A stretch of DNA of 64,000 nt from Platanthera guangdongensis (GCA_039583875.1 CM077162.1:62788822-62852821), one strand, 5' to 3'. Shown: positions 31,905 to 43,818, counted from the first letter of the stretch. Numbers and translations: made by a program. The notes: generated by a model not told the origin, from the letters alone.

Positions 31905-33856
31905 CCCTTGATAAGTTGCAAAGGCAAGGAATAACCTTATTTCTTCCAACCTTGCCACTAGGGAAAATGTCTGGTCAAAATCTATTCCTTCTTCCTGTCT
32001 GTAGCCCTTTGCCACCAGTCTTGCTTTGTTCTTAAATATAATGCCATTTTCATCTAGCTTGTTCCTGTAGATCCACTTAGTCCCTATGACATTGTGATTA
32101 TTTGGTTTAGGAACCAACTTCCAGACTTTGCATCTTCTGAATTGATTCAGCTCTTCCTACATGACATCAATCCAATTTGGGTCTTGTATGGCTTCTTCAA
32201 ATTTCTTGGGTTCTATCTGGGACAGGAAACTTTAGCAAAGGACTGTGTTCATGTTATTGCTTCTTGTCTGAACACCATGACTTGGATTACCAATAAGTTG
32301 GTGTGCTGGATGATCCTTTAGATGTCTTATTGCTGGAGGCAATCTATCTACACCTTGATTTTCTTCAATCTCCTCACCATGTTGTACTTCATTGTCCTCA
32401 TCATTAGCTTGTGGGTCTTGTACTCCTCATGGACAACATCCATCATTTTCTTCATCCTACCTTGCAGGTTGGTCTTCACTAATGGTTAGCTTGTCCATTT
32501 TTTCCTTCAAACCTGTAGAGCTACAAGAAGTACTATACAGCTCATAGTTGATTAGTTTAGTTTCATCAAAAACTACATGGACAGATTCTTCTACAACTTG
32601 AGTAGTCAAGTTGTAGACTCTGTATGCCCTACTGCTGTTGCTGTACCCAACAAATATCCCTTCTTGGGACTTGGCAGCAAACTTAGTTAAATAGTGTTTG
32701 CCATTATTAAGAACATAACACTTGGTACCAAAAATTCTAAAATAGGCTAAATTTGGTTTTTTGCCTTTCATAATCTCATAGGGTGTCTTCTTGTGGCTTT
32801 TGGTGATGGAAGCGCTATTGAGAACATGACATGCAATATTTACTGCCTCAGCCCAGAAATATTCTGGGAGAGAAGTATCACTTAGTAGGGTTCTACCAGC
32901 CTCAATAAGAGTCCTATTCTTTCTTTCAGCAATACCATTTTGCTGGGGAGTTCTAGGTGAGGAGAACTCTTGATGAATCCCTAGTTCTTCACAAAATCTT
33001 GTCATGCATTCAGATTGAAATTCAGTCCCATGGTCACTTCTGATTTTTACCACTGAATTGTTAAGTTCATTCTGAATTTGCCTAAAAAAATTGTGGAAGA
33101 CAGTAGGGGTTTCAGATTTCCGCCTCAGAAAAAAACCCATGTAAATATAGAATAGTCATCCACAACAACAAATGTGTAGACTTTCCTACCTAAACTATGA
33201 ACTGACATAGGACCAAATAGATCCAAATGCGGGAGGTACAAACACCTCACTGAGTCTTTGGTATCAAGACTGTGGAAGGAGGTCTTAGTCTCTTTGCCTT
33301 TTTGGCAAGCTGAACACACACCCTCCTAGATACACTTGACCTGAGGACCATTCCTCACTAACTCCATACTATAAAGTTGGCCTATTGACTTGTAGTTTAG
33401 GTGAGCGAGCCTCTTATGTCATTTAACACAATGAGAAGCTTTCTCATCTACAACTAGATAAATAGGAGAGTTCTTATTCTCACAATCAAAGTTGAGACAG
33501 TAAATATTTCCTTTTCTATAACCTGACAAGATGACCTCTTGATCACTTGTCCTTCTAATATGACACTCATTCCTAATAAAAGAGGTGTCATAACCAAGAT
33601 CACTCAGTTGGCTTATGCTTATTAAGTTATGTTTCAGACCTTTCACATAAGCCACTTGGGTGATAGTGATAGAACTATTGGAAATGTTACCAAACCCTTT
33701 AATGACCCCCTTTTCAGATCCACCAAATATCACTTTGGGTCCATTTTCTATGGGAGAGTAGTCCTTCAGCATCCTTCTTGTTCCAGTCATATGCCTGGAA
33801 CATCCACTGTCCAAGTACCATATTGGGTTATGGCCACTTGGACTTACCTGCATCAA
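31905..33856 (-). pseudogene. pol: E4 pol, truncated in RT
   Basis: Protease (WYLDSGCSRHMTG), GAG-pre-integrase, integrase (HLDLFGPM, RSDHGTEF, GIAERKNR) and the start of RT ([25 protein letters not shown]), which ends at GFKV. The YVDD box and RNase H are deleted. Stops or frameshifts lie near 33419 (TGG to TGA), 33320, 33130 and 32457. Pol is in the same frame as the last part of gag, separated by one TAA at 33863-33865. Confidence 0.9.
33846..33853 (-). promoter_or_regulatory. Splice-donor-like site at the E4 gag-pol junction
   Basis: In sense GATGCAG|GTAAGTCC, a near-perfect plant 5' splice-site consensus, just before the protease. Confidence 0.5.
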
Positions 33857-33862
33857 ATAAAA

Positions 33863-36145
33863 TTACTTATCCTTATAACGCCAATAATTATTGGGTTCTA
33901 GGTTCAGGTAAGATTGAAAATTGACATGCTTTCCTGCAGCCTTTCTGACAGGTAAGCTAGAATTATTTCTGACAGTAGTGTTGTGCCAACAATCAATGGC
34001 ATAATGACCCACTTTGCCACAACACCAGCACTCATATATATTATATCTGCTTTTGAGTATAGTCTTAACAACATTGCTATTAGCAGTCCTTACAGCTGTA
34101 GGTACAGTGGTACTTTTATAGTGTGCTGGGGTTGGTGCAACAAACATTGATGATTCATGAAGAACATGTGTGTTTGTTCATGAGCAGCCCTATTAACATT
34201 TGCACCCTTGTCATTCTGAACATCAAGCTTATAGTGACCATGTGTAATGTCATGGTCATACTTGCTAGTAGGCTGCTTCACTTTCCTGAAAATAATAGGG
34301 GGTTTGAAGGCTAGTGGCTGAATGGGGCTTTGCCTTTTCCTTTAGAATTAGCTACCCTAGTTCTTCCCTTGAAGCCTAATCCTATCTTACCCTTTTGGAG
34401 GATGAAGTCATCAATTAAGGGTAAAACTGATTTTGGCTTTGAGAATTTAGCCACAAGACCTTTCTCTCTCTTAAGTCTGACTTCCAAATTTTTGATTTGA
34501 TCATTTTTGAATGTAATTGTTGTATCCATCTGAATAAAAGTTATATTTTTCAGTTTGGCAACTTCATTCATCTTCAAATCCAGCATTTTTGCTGAATCTG
34601 ATGCAACCAATTTAAGAGATGCAATTTCCTTAGCCTGTTCCTTGTTAAGAATTCTGCTTCTCTTAAGAGCATGCAACAAATCACCATACTCATCAATTAG
34701 TTGATGAACATGTCCTTCAGATTCAGAACCATACTCATCTCTTGATGCAGATGCTTCTGATTCTGATCCAGTGTAATAATCAAAAACTGAAGATATGTTG
34801 TTTACCTTACTTGCACCAGGCTGATCCTGACACTGATCTTCCTTAGATATAGCCATCAGCTCTTTGCAATGAAGATCTTCACTCCCATTGATAGAGTCCA
34901 GCATTTGCAAGAACTCAGATTCTACTGAATCCTCTTCAGTAGTGAACAATCGTATATAGGCTTCAGCTTCAGCTTTAGTCTCTTCTCCTGATTCTGATGA
35001 TAATGAGTCAGTCCAACTCTTCTGCTTCTTTGCAACAAAGATCTCTCCTTCTTGACCTTATTTTGTTGCCTCTTTTTATCTTTAGATTCCTTTCTTTCAT
35101 CAGGACAATCAGCTATGACATGTCCTGGCCTGTTGCAACAATAACAAATAATTTTAGAAGAAGTTTGTTTAATGGGATTAGAGACATACCTGTAATCCTT
35201 AGATGTTTTCTTCTTCTTTTAATAGTCATCCTTGTAGAAAGATGAAGATGACTTTGATCTCCATTTCTTCTTCTTCATGAACCTTTGAAACTGCCTTGTG
35301 AAGGCAACAAAGTCTTCATCAGATTTATGACTATTTGAAGTGTTGATGTCAGAATTTTTAGATTCAACTTCATCCATTCTCTTGGGAGGAGAAGGTGACT
35401 TTCTCATGCCCTTTCTTGTGGCTTCAGCCTTAAAAGAAACTGACTTCTCTCTGTATTCAGACTTATTGCTTTTCTCCTCCTCCTTTCTGGTAGTGAGCTG
35501 CATCTCATAGGATAACAGTTTTCCAAATAAGGTTGGTAGAGGTGTATCTGCAAGCCTGGACACCTCTTTGATGGCACATATTTTAGTATCCCAATCCTTG
35601 GTTAGAGATCTGAGAAACATGTCATTTAATTCATAAGTGCTAAAGACTCTTCCATATGTCATTAGCTCATTAACAATTCTAAAAAATTTCTTATAGCATT
35701 CAGCTATGCTATATGTCTTAGCTTGTCTAAAGCTTTCATACTCTTGATTTAACATAGACTTCATATCCTCTCTCACTTCTTCTGTTCCCTCCATGTAGAC
35801 AATCAAGGTGTCCCACATCTCCTTGGAGGCTTTACAATGGAATAGATTCTGGAATGTAGAGTCATCTATGACACTCACAATTATGTTCTGTGCCCTCTTG
35901 TCTAAGGTTGCTAGAATGATCTCTTCCTTAGTCATTTCTTAATAACTTTTTGGAGTCTTGAGGTTAGCATCAAGAACTGATATGTTCATGGGAATAAATG
36001 ACCCTTCTAGCACTGTGATGTAAATTCTTGGATCAGATGCTTCCATGAACAATCTGACCCTTTCTTTCCATATGCCAAAATTTTCTTTCCTACAGATAGG
36101 AAGTTTCATAAATCCAAATTCCTTCTGATTCTCACTTGAACCCAT
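33863..36145 (-). pseudogene. gag: E4 gag, with stops and frameshifts
   Basis: Starts at the ATG 36145 (MGSSENQKEFGFMKLPICRKENFGIWKERVRLFMEASDPRI). UBN2-type gag domain to about 35450, then basic and acidic serine-rich linkers, first zinc knuckle (CYCCNRPGHVIADC) near 35106-35150, acidic and coiled-coil region, second zinc knuckle (CWCCGKVGHYAIDC) near 33985-34035. A stop at 35936-35938 and frameshifts near 35219, 34960 and 34300 break it. Highly similar to E6 and E5 gag. Confidence 0.9.
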
Positions 36146-36213
36146 TCTATCTAATTGATAACTGCCTTATAGATCAACTCAGACTGTTAAGTCTAAGCTT
36201 GAGTAACCTGGTA

Positions 36214-36222
36214 CTGATACCA
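36214..36222 (-). promoter_or_regulatory. E4 primer binding site
   Basis: In sense TGGTATCAG followed by TACC; the first nine bases match the initiator tRNA-Met complement, two bases from the LTR. Confidence 0.8.
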
Positions 36223-36253
36223 CTTGAAAGAATTAGATTCAAGATGTCCTAAA

Positions 36254-36282
36254 CACCTAGAGGGGGGGGGGGGTGAATAGGT
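36254..36282 (-). other. U5 C-tract hairpin, E4
   Basis: Five-base arms ACCTA / TAGGT around a C-run of about 12 in sense, next to the PBS. Confidence 0.55.
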
Positions 36283-36397
36283 TCAATTCTTTTTATTTAG
36301 GCAGATAAAGTAAATTACTTGTTAGACAGCTTGAGCAATATCTATCATAGCACAAATTATAGCAAACACAGGCAACACAACATACACACAGATTTAT

Positions 36398-36428
36398 AGT
36401 GGTTCCCCAAGTGATGGGTACATCCACT
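36398..36428 (-). other. Two-tier leader hairpin, E4
   Basis: AGTGG / CCACT outer arms with CCCA / TGGGG inner arms in sense. Confidence 0.6.
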
Positions 36429-36484
36429 TTCCCCCTTCCCCTATCGAGCAGTATACTAGATTTGGCCTAACTTCCTTCTTCTTT

Positions 36485-36769
36485 CTCAGATCCTCAGATC
36501 TTACAACTCAGAACCCAGAATGGTTCCTACAACTCAGACTTCAACAAGTCCTACAGCTCAGATCCTCTCAGAGAATCCTAACTCAGAGTGAGTTCACACT
36601 CATATAACTCAGGCAATCAAGCCCTACCTCAGCCTCTTCAACATGCCTACAACTCAGAGAAATTAATCCCCTACCTCAGCCACTCAGCCCTACCTCAGCA
36701 TTTATAGATTTAGGCTTATAACTCAGAGAGATAACTCTCCTACACTCAGATCTATAAAAGATCCTACAG
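36485..36769 (-). repeat. E4 leader hairpin array (5' LTR)
   Basis: Same set of mini-hairpins as 29017-29300 (AGAACC/GGTTCCT, AGACTT/AAGTCCT, AGAGA/TCTCC and so on), lying in the transcribed leader. Confidence 0.7.
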
Positions 36770-37104
36770 AGAAAATTGATTATAAAAAGAATAAAACCTT
36801 CACCTAGGTAGAGAGAGAATGGGTTGAAGGTTTCTTGATCAGTTCTTGATAGATCTGATAACTTTATATTCAGCCTATCTTTGCTTCTTCAAAGCTTCTT
36901 GAATTTGGACAAAGTAAGGTTGATCTTCTTATGAAGTTGGAGATGATCTTCAATCCAGCTTCCTTCTTCTATTCAAATGTGGCTCTGAATTCTTCTTGCA
37001 GACTTGTTCAGGATCTGCCAGAGACTTGTTAATTTCTGGATGAAGACTTCTCTTCTTCTTCTTCTTCTTAGTTCTTAGTTCTATTTTTGATGACAGAACA
37101 TGTC

Positions 37105-37112
37105 TTTATATA
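37105..37112 (-). promoter_or_regulatory. TATA box, E4 5' LTR
   Basis: In sense TATATAAA, about 146 bp downstream of the U3 palindrome array. Confidence 0.6.
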
Positions 37113-37257
37113 GACTCCATCCGAGGTTACCGGCTGATCCAGTTCCTAACGACCTTCTGATAGCTCTGACAGATGTAACTACTATGTTGGTTGTGACAGC
37201 TGTCAAGTCTCTAATCATGACATCTGATACTTCATTGAACTTCAACTCTACAGCAAA

Positions 37258-37724
37258 GTGTCGAGATAATACTTCAAATGTGTTGACACAAATAGATCAT
37301 GTGTCGACACAATCCTTGGTGATGCAGACACAGCTCACATAATGTCAACACAACTCTTCTTTTTCTTCTTGACATAGCTTCAGTGGAATGTGTCGACACA
37401 AGTACTGTGTGTCGACACAACAACTTCTAGTCTCGACAAAGTTGGCGTTGACAGAATTCTGGTGTGTGTCGACACAAGTCCTATGTGTCGACACAGTTGT
37501 TGTCGACAGAATTCTGGAATATGTCGACACAAGGCCTGTGTGTCGACACAGTTGTTGTCAACAGAATTCTGGAATGTGTCAACACAAGCCCTGTATGTCG
37601 ACATAGTTGTTGTCAACTGATTTTCTGTGTATCGAAACAAGTCCTGTGTTTCGACACAATCTGGCTCCTGCTGTCAACACAGCTTTTCCCAAGTGTCAAC
37701 ACAATTCTTCTCAAGTGTCGACAC
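37258..37724 (-). repeat. E4 U3 array of GTGTCGACAC (5' LTR)
   Basis: About ten GTGTCGACAC units and many CpG-decayed derivatives (GTGTCAACAC, GTGTTGACAC). Directly upstream of the LTR TATA box. Confidence 0.9.
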
Positions 37725-37852
37725 TTGTACTTAAAAACGTTTTCTGCATTTCCTTAACCTGCACATTGAAACTCAACAACACCATCAAATACACATTGAT
37801 GAATATCATTGAGTTAGGTGAGGATTCTCCAAAGCTGGTACACATTTTCCAA

Positions 37853-37893
37853 TGTACCAGATTTGGAGAAGTGAATTTGCATAAAAAGGAAAT
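37853..37893 (+). other. Rearrangement scar: inverted ORF2 scrap between E4 and G1
   Basis: GTGAATTTGCATAAAAAGGA in this stretch is the sense strand of E4 ORF2 (NLHKKEM, encoded on the - strand near 31770-31800), here in inverted orientation. It is joined on the left to the E4 LTR and on the right to Gypsy RNase H. Confidence 0.7.
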
Positions 37894-39500
37894 GAATATC
37901 TGTGTTTGATCTAACAAATATTTCAGGCTCTTATGGTCTGTAAAGATATCGACCTTTACAACATACAGGTAGTGCCTCCAAAGTTTTAGAGTGAATATTA
38001 CGGCCGCTAACACCAAATCATAGACCGAATAATTTCTCTCACGCACTTTCAATTGGCCCCATCCATACATTATTACATTCCTATGTTTAAGTAAAATACA
38101 GCCTAAGCCACTCCCTGAGGCATCACTGTAGATTTTATAGCCCTCTAAACCATATGGAGAGCACAAAACAGGTGCCCTGGTCAGATGACTTTTCAATTCT
38201 TTAAAAGCTTGTGCGCACGCTAACGACCAAATAAACTTCTGATCATTACTTGTCAAGGTAGTGAGGGGTAACACTATCAATGAGAAGTTCTCTTCGAAGT
38301 ACCTGTAGTAGCAGGCAAGCCCCAAAAAACTTATGACTTCCGCCATAGAAGACAACACTGGACAATCCCGTATCGCAACTATCTTCTCCGAATCTACCAC
38401 AATTCCCTCTCCACTAACAACTTGATCAAGGAATGCTACTGAAGAAAGCCAAAACTCACACTTAGAGAATTTTTAGTATAGTTGGCTTCTCCTTAGGGTC
38501 TCAAATACTATGCTTAAATGATTCGCATGTTCTTCTATTGACTGAGAGTACACCAGTATATCATCAATAAAGACTACCACAACTGGTCGAAGTATTTTCT
38601 GAACGTCCAGTTTATCAAGTCCATAAACACAAATATCACATTTGATAGCCCAAATGACATGAAAATGAACTCATAATGCCCATAACGTGTACTGAATGCC
38701 ATCTTGGTAGTGTCACTTTCCCTGATCCTCAACTAATAATATCAAGATTTAAGATCCAGTTTAGAGTACACATTTGATCCAACTAGCTGGTCTAACAGTT
38801 CATCGATTCTCGGAATCAAATACTTGTTCCTTTTTGTTAGTTTATTCAAATCCTAATAATCTATGCATAGCCGTAAACTTCCATCTTTATTTTTCATGAA
38901 GAGGACCGGTGCGCTCCAAGGTAACGAACTTGGACGCACGTAACCCTGTTTTAGTAATTCTTGAAGCTACACTTTCAATTCCACCTTTCCTTTGGTGCTA
39001 AATGGTACAGAGAGCATGACACATGCTTGACACCTGACACTAGATCAATGGTGAAATCGATCTCCCTCTGAGGTGGAGCTCCAGGGAGATCTTCGGGAAA
39101 AATGTCAGCAAACTCCGATAAATAGAAATACTGATCAAACAAGGCTTGGGCTTCTTAGCCTCTAATGAACTATTTTGACTACTTGGAGAGCAGACCACAA
39201 CATCTTGCTCGATACCTTCATACTAGAGAAGGTAGTTTGATGGCTCGTACTTCACATTAGTTTGACCATTTTGAGACTGCAATTGATGTATGCACGTTGA
39301 TCTAAGAGCCAATCCATGTCAAAGATCACATCAAGATCTAATATCGGTAGTAGTGGACGCTTCCAAGTCAAACTCTTGACTCCCAATCCGCACCTTTACG
39401 CAACAAACTCTATCCGTGCGCATCGAACATCCTTTAGGCAGCGACACATCCAACCTATTATTAGCTACAAAAGAAGGTACTCCGATACGTGACATGAAGG
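37894..39500 (-). pseudogene. pol: G1 Gypsy pol remnant (protease-RT-RNase H)
   Basis: Ty3/Gypsy, probably chromovirus (Tekay/Del-like by similarity to G2). RNase H at 37900-38400 ([37 protein letters not shown]), RT with FIDDILVYS encoded near 38545-38575, and a protease trace (DVIFDMDWLL) near 39300-39340. Many stops. No integrase remains because the sequence is cut at the E4 junction. Confidence 0.85.
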
Positions 39501-40310
39501 CCTCAGATAGGAATGAGTGTGAAGCTCCTATATGAAATAGTGCTATCGCCAGATAGTCTAAGATTAAGACAAAGCCTTATACAAAACAATCATACAACAA
39601 ATGGATAGGGTGTAAGGTATGGAAATCAATAAAGCTAAAGTCTAAATCATACCCATAATGACATCGCATTGGTTAATGGCCTCCTGCTGGCCAAGATTGT
39701 AAACTCTAGTTTGAGCTGGAGCATGATGGGACGCGGTTGACTCCACCATCTTCCCTTTCTTAACATAAGATGTTCCTGCCTTTTTCTCCATCTTAATACT
39801 CCAACACTCGCAGGATATGTGTCCCGGCTTGCCACAATTAAAATAATGAATCGGGCCTCCTGGCCTAGACATTGCTCCAGAGGCAGCAGATGAAGAAGTC
39901 GGTCCAGTAGATTTGGGCTTCTTGTTCCACCTTCGGTATCCAGTCTTTGATGATCTTGGTACTTCAAATTCTGATATCTTTAATGATGAATCATTTTTAC
40001 GCTGTACACGTTTCATGTCCCGCTCCAGTGATCAGCCATATTGACCATAGTCAGAAAACCCTGAGTCATTGGACATGAGAGCAACAACCTTAGATAGTCA
40101 CACAGTCCTTTATAGAATAGGTTGGTCTTGCACTCTTCATCAATAAAGGTATAACCCGCATATATCCCCAATCTCATGAACTCGTGCAAGTAGTCATCAA
40201 TACTACTCTCACCCTGGGTTAATATCTGCACTAAAAGAAGATATCGATCCAGAAACAATCTTGAGAACTCATCCATTGAGATATTGGTAAGTTATCTTCC
40301 AACAAAGTGA
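39501..40310 (-). pseudogene. gag: G1 Gypsy gag remnant
   Basis: Gypsy capsid fragment (DEFSRLFLDRYLLLVQ, SIDDYLHEFMRLGIYAGY) and zinc knuckle IHYFNCGKPGHISCEC, in which the first cysteine is Tyr. A stop separates the two parts near 40013-40018. The gag N-terminus is missing. Confidence 0.75.
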
Positions 40311-40559
40311 TGTAGCTCACTCCCTGCATGCATTTAACATAAATATATATTGGCTATTAGAACATACAATTTAAGCACCATTCATCACAGACGTTGGCAT
40401 GTCTATACACACACCTCCTGCACTCAGGGCACTTTATCGGTGCACCGGGCCTCAAAGGGTCACACCTACACAACAACGATTAGCATAATTTGAGCATTCT
40501 CTAGTCTTTCCGGGCCGAAGCTAAACACTCACGCTATTATACAAAAAAGTCGTGCCGAG
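40311..40559. other. Unassigned sequence between G1 gag and G1 LTR
   Basis: About 250 bp with no coding frame and no clear PBS. It has no counterpart in the G2-side LTR and may be LTR or leader of G1. Confidence 0.3.
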
Positions 40560-40726
40560 TTTCAAGCCACTGACTCACTCCAAGCTGAATGTCATAAGGT
40601 TGGGTACAATTCAGCTCTTTCCCGTTGCTCAAATCACCGAGCGCAACAAGCCCTGACGCGGGTCAGCCGCACCTTTCCCATTCACAACATTACATAACTC
40701 TATTATGTTCTAGGGCTAGCACTCAC

Positions 40727-40731
40727 AGCTG
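40727..40731. repeat. TSD of the solo LTR, left copy
   Basis: AGCTG, duplicated at 42689-42693. Confidence 0.9.
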
Positions 40732-40920
40732 TGTTGGATCCCTAGTTGGATTTGGGCTAGGTTCACTAAATTAGGATGTTTGACCCAATATGTATAGCTA
40801 GGGTCATGTATGTGTCCTAGAGCAAATGCCATGTCCTTAGAGTCAACACTGCATGGACCAGCCATCAACAGACTGCAAAAGACTCAAGACTTAAGAGAAA
40901 TTTCAAAGACTCAGAAAATG

Positions 40921-41600
40921 AGTTCGACATTCGTCGAACTCAGGTCGACGATAGTCGTGCTCAGCTCGACAAACTCAGTGAAAATTCTCTGAGCTGAGCT
41001 CGACGAACTTCTCTCTCAGGTCGATGATTTCCAGATACTATACTTCAACATTCCAAGTTCAAAATTCTTCTTACTGAACTCCAGTTGATAAAGTTAGAAT
41101 ATCAGCTTGACGAATTTGGATCTTAGGTCGATGATTTCTGGATCATCTACTTCAACATTTTAAGACCAGAAACACTTAAATATTCGAAGTCCAGAATCAT
41201 GTTTCAGTCAACAAATTCATCTTCTCATCTCGACGAACTTAGACCATAATCCTGACAAGGTTTTATCACGTAGCAGTTAGCAGTTCTCAGTTCGACGAAA
41301 CTAGTTCTCAGGTCGATGAACCTAGTTCTCAGGACGACAATTTCTGAATACTTCACTTCAATATTCTAAAGTCCAAGAACCATTACTCTGAACACTAGTC
41401 GACGAACTTAGATTCTCAGCTCGACGATCTTGATGCACAGAATTGGCAAGGTTCCAAAGAAAACATTTATCTATCCTCTAGTCGACGATCTTGGATCTCA
41501 GCTCGACGAACAAAGATTATCTGGTCGACGAACTTGACTTCTCAGCTTGACGAACTCTGGATACAGATCGACAAATTTTGTTCTCTGCTCAACGAATTCT
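40921..41600 (+). repeat. U3 palindrome array of the solo LTR
   Basis: At least 15 TCTCAGCTCGACGA / GGTCGACGAT-type units, spaced 15-60 bp. Related to but distinct from the E2 motif. Confidence 0.88.
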
Positions 41601-42336
41601 GTAAAGTTCCAGACTTGGATATTTTCCTCCCTCTGTCCTTAATTTACTGCAATAATTCCTGAGTAATCAATGCTAAAATATTCTCTGAATATTACCGTTA
41701 GACGCAACATTGATTATGAACTTCATCAGGATTATTGCTTACCATTTTTCAATGGGACAGTTGGGGAAATCAATCATTGCAAATATTCTCCAGGCTGTCA
41801 GCATTGAATGAAGGAAGAAATTCAAATTCAGAAGGAGATTTCATGGAAAATATAAAAAAGATTTTTTTCCCTCTTTTCTTCTAGAGAACACACAAGACAG
41901 TAAATAGGAATCTTCTTCTTTTCTTCTCGTAAAAATACAGAGAATACACAAGACAATAATATAGTAGAGAAATCAGAAGCCCTAGACCAGAGAACAACAA
42001 GCTAAAGAAGAAGAAGAAGAACATCAATCAAAAATAAAGAGTCTTCTTCCTTCTTCATCTCAGGATTCTTCAGAGGACAACAAATATTCTATCTATCAAA
42101 GAAGTTCCTGGATACCATCTGGTGAAGGCTGAAATATTGAAGGCCTACTCACCCTACAACAAGGTTCAAATCTTCCTGAATTCAATATCTCAGGGGGAGC
42201 TTTTACTAACATCATATATCCACTAAAGTCTTCTCAGTTGTATTTTGAGAAAGAGAAGACATAATCACTCTCTCACCCCCACTGTAAAAAAAGTTCTTTA
42301 ACTCCCTTCAAAAGTTATTCTTGGTTGCAAGTCTCC

Positions 42337-42425
42337 TGATCAAAAGACTTCAGTTGGTTTTTGAGCATCTGATCAAAAGCTCATTGGTGGCAGTCACCTG
42401 ATCAAAAACCTGAGTGGATTCCTAC
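42337..42425 (+). other. Hairpin cluster in the solo LTR leader
   Basis: Arms AAGTC/GACTT and GAGC/GCTC enclose TGATCAAAA-containing loops, and GGTG/CACC forms a third small hairpin. The E2 LTR has the same phrases near 8515-8640 and 19125-19255. It appears to be the E2-clade counterpart of the E3-E6 hairpin arrays. Confidence 0.5.
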
Positions 42426-42638
42426 CAGAGTGGTAGAAGAGTGTATGTACCCAAGTTTAGGGGAACCACTGTAAAATTATTGTGTTGTCTGGTTGCACTT
42501 TTTCTTTTGTTCTTGCTGTGGCTGTGCTAACTAGGTGCTGTGTTTGTGATATTTGGTTTTGCTGTACATATGATAAGTGTTAGATTAATTTATCTTAGGT
42601 TTGTTTTTATTTACAGCAAAAGTTTTTAAGATTTCAAG

Positions 42639-42665
42639 ATACTCTATTCACCCCCCCTAGAGTAT
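42639..42665 (+). other. U5 C-tract hairpin, solo LTR
   Basis: ATACTCTA / TAGAGTAT arms around TTCACCCCCCC. Confidence 0.65.
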
Positions 42666-42688
42666 TTCAGATCTAACCCTTACTTTCA

Positions 42689-42693
42689 AGCTG
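42689..42693. repeat. TSD of the solo LTR, right copy
   Basis: AGCTG, duplicate of 40727-40731. Confidence 0.9.
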
Positions 42694-43818
42694 CCTAAAT
42701 TGCAGCTTGAAAGAGATGGACCACAGGTCTACAAGAGATGGACCTCACAAAACTATGCCCCCCCGGTCGCCCAAAGATAGGTCTCACAAAACATTGCACA
42801 CAAGGAGCTACCGCCGGTGGTAGGGCTACCACCGCACGGTAGGGGACAGACTATCAATTTTTCCCGTCCAAATGGGTGCTTCCTGGAGACCTACTCCAGT
42901 ACTCTCTCTACAACACAATATACACCCCGTGGCTCTGAAATTTACAAGCTTATTGCAGAGTATTCTCTAACATACAAAATAATCATCACCAATCCAGACC
43001 AACCTGTCCAGATGTGCTTCACATAATATGCATATTCCGTACTTTGATTCCAGATTCTAAATGCAAAGATAACGGGGATCCAACCAATCAACCTGCCGGG
43101 AGAAACACATCCACATACTTGTGGAACGTCTACACTCACTTGAAAAAACAAAGGACTTCACATATCTAAGGAGGAAGATTGTTACCCTTGATATTCATTT
43201 CAGCGCCATGGGATAGAATCCAGCAGGATGAAAACGATCGAAATTGATTTGCCTCCGCAGATCCGAACTCAGCTTGCGACTCGAAGCTATGAAACTTCAA
43301 CAGTGATGGGATCTACTTCCTCTAACTCTCCTCGCTCTCGTCTCACACTGCTAATCAGAAGGAGAAATCTACGAGAGAATGAAATGAAGTGAAACCTCGC
43401 AATCCATCCTTAAATAGAGCTATCGCCGTGCGATACCCCAAACGTTGGCTTGTTCCGCACGCCCACCTCCCAAAACCTCCAATCACTGGCCGATACATGG
43501 TCATGCCATAACGGTCCTACTACCGCCGCGCGGTACTATATTACCACTGCATGAATGTCAATGCATCATATCAACGCACCATTTCAACAAAGAGGCACTA
43601 CCATCCCGCGATATTGCTGCCGCCCTACGTTAGCCCAAAAGGGCTACACCAATTAAATCACCCATACTACCGAAGTATGGTATCAACCTACTGCCAGTGA
43701 GATAACTCACTGAGCACTCCTATAATAATTGCATAACACTATCACCGACATTAACCCTATCGCCGGGCGGTAGCTTACAGAGTGTAGCTCCTGGTTGCAA
43801 AAAACTTGGGGTGTTACA

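Larger units (their letters stand above)
28752..37852 (-). mobile_element. E4: SIRE-like Copia element, internally deleted
   Basis: Transcribed leftwards: 5' LTR 37852-36225, PBS, gag, pol truncated in RT, ORF2 C-terminal part, PPT, 3' LTR 30386-28752. Same family as E6 (GTGTCGACAC arrays, similar gag, pol and ORF2). About 3.3 kb relative to E6 is missing between RT and ORF2. The right end lacks the expected CCCAACA terminus and is rearranged, so a target duplication could not be checked (left flank ACCCC). Confidence 0.9.
36225..37852 (-). repeat. E4 5' LTR (right copy), rearranged outer end
   Basis: Matches 28752-30386 from TGAAAGAATTAG to TTCCAATGTACC. The expected terminal CCAACA is replaced by the junction described at 37853. 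It contains the TATA at 37105, leader hairpins and U3 array. Confidence 0.9.
40732..42688 (+). mobile_element. Solo LTR of a SIRE-like element related to E2
   Basis: 1957 bp from TGTTGGATCC to TTACTTTCA with a 5-bp TSD AGCTG and no internal region. The array of GTCGACGA / TCGTCGAACTCA motifs, the TGATCAAAA hairpin region, the GTACCCA box and the U5 C-tract hairpin match the organisation of the E2 LTR, but the sequence is clearly a different subfamily. It arose by LTR-LTR recombination after insertion into the G1 LTR. Confidence 0.92.
40560..43818 (-). repeat. G1 Gypsy LTR, interrupted by a solo SIRE-like LTR
   Basis: Right end GGGGTGTTACA, i.e. TGTAACACCCC in sense, a common start of plant Gypsy LTRs. 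Parts 40560-40731 and 42694-43818 align with 43819-45028 (shared TTACATAAC...GTTATGTT..AGGGC, GTAGGGGACAGA and the closing TTACA). It contains repeated ACCGC..GCGGTA palindromes. Confidence 0.75.
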
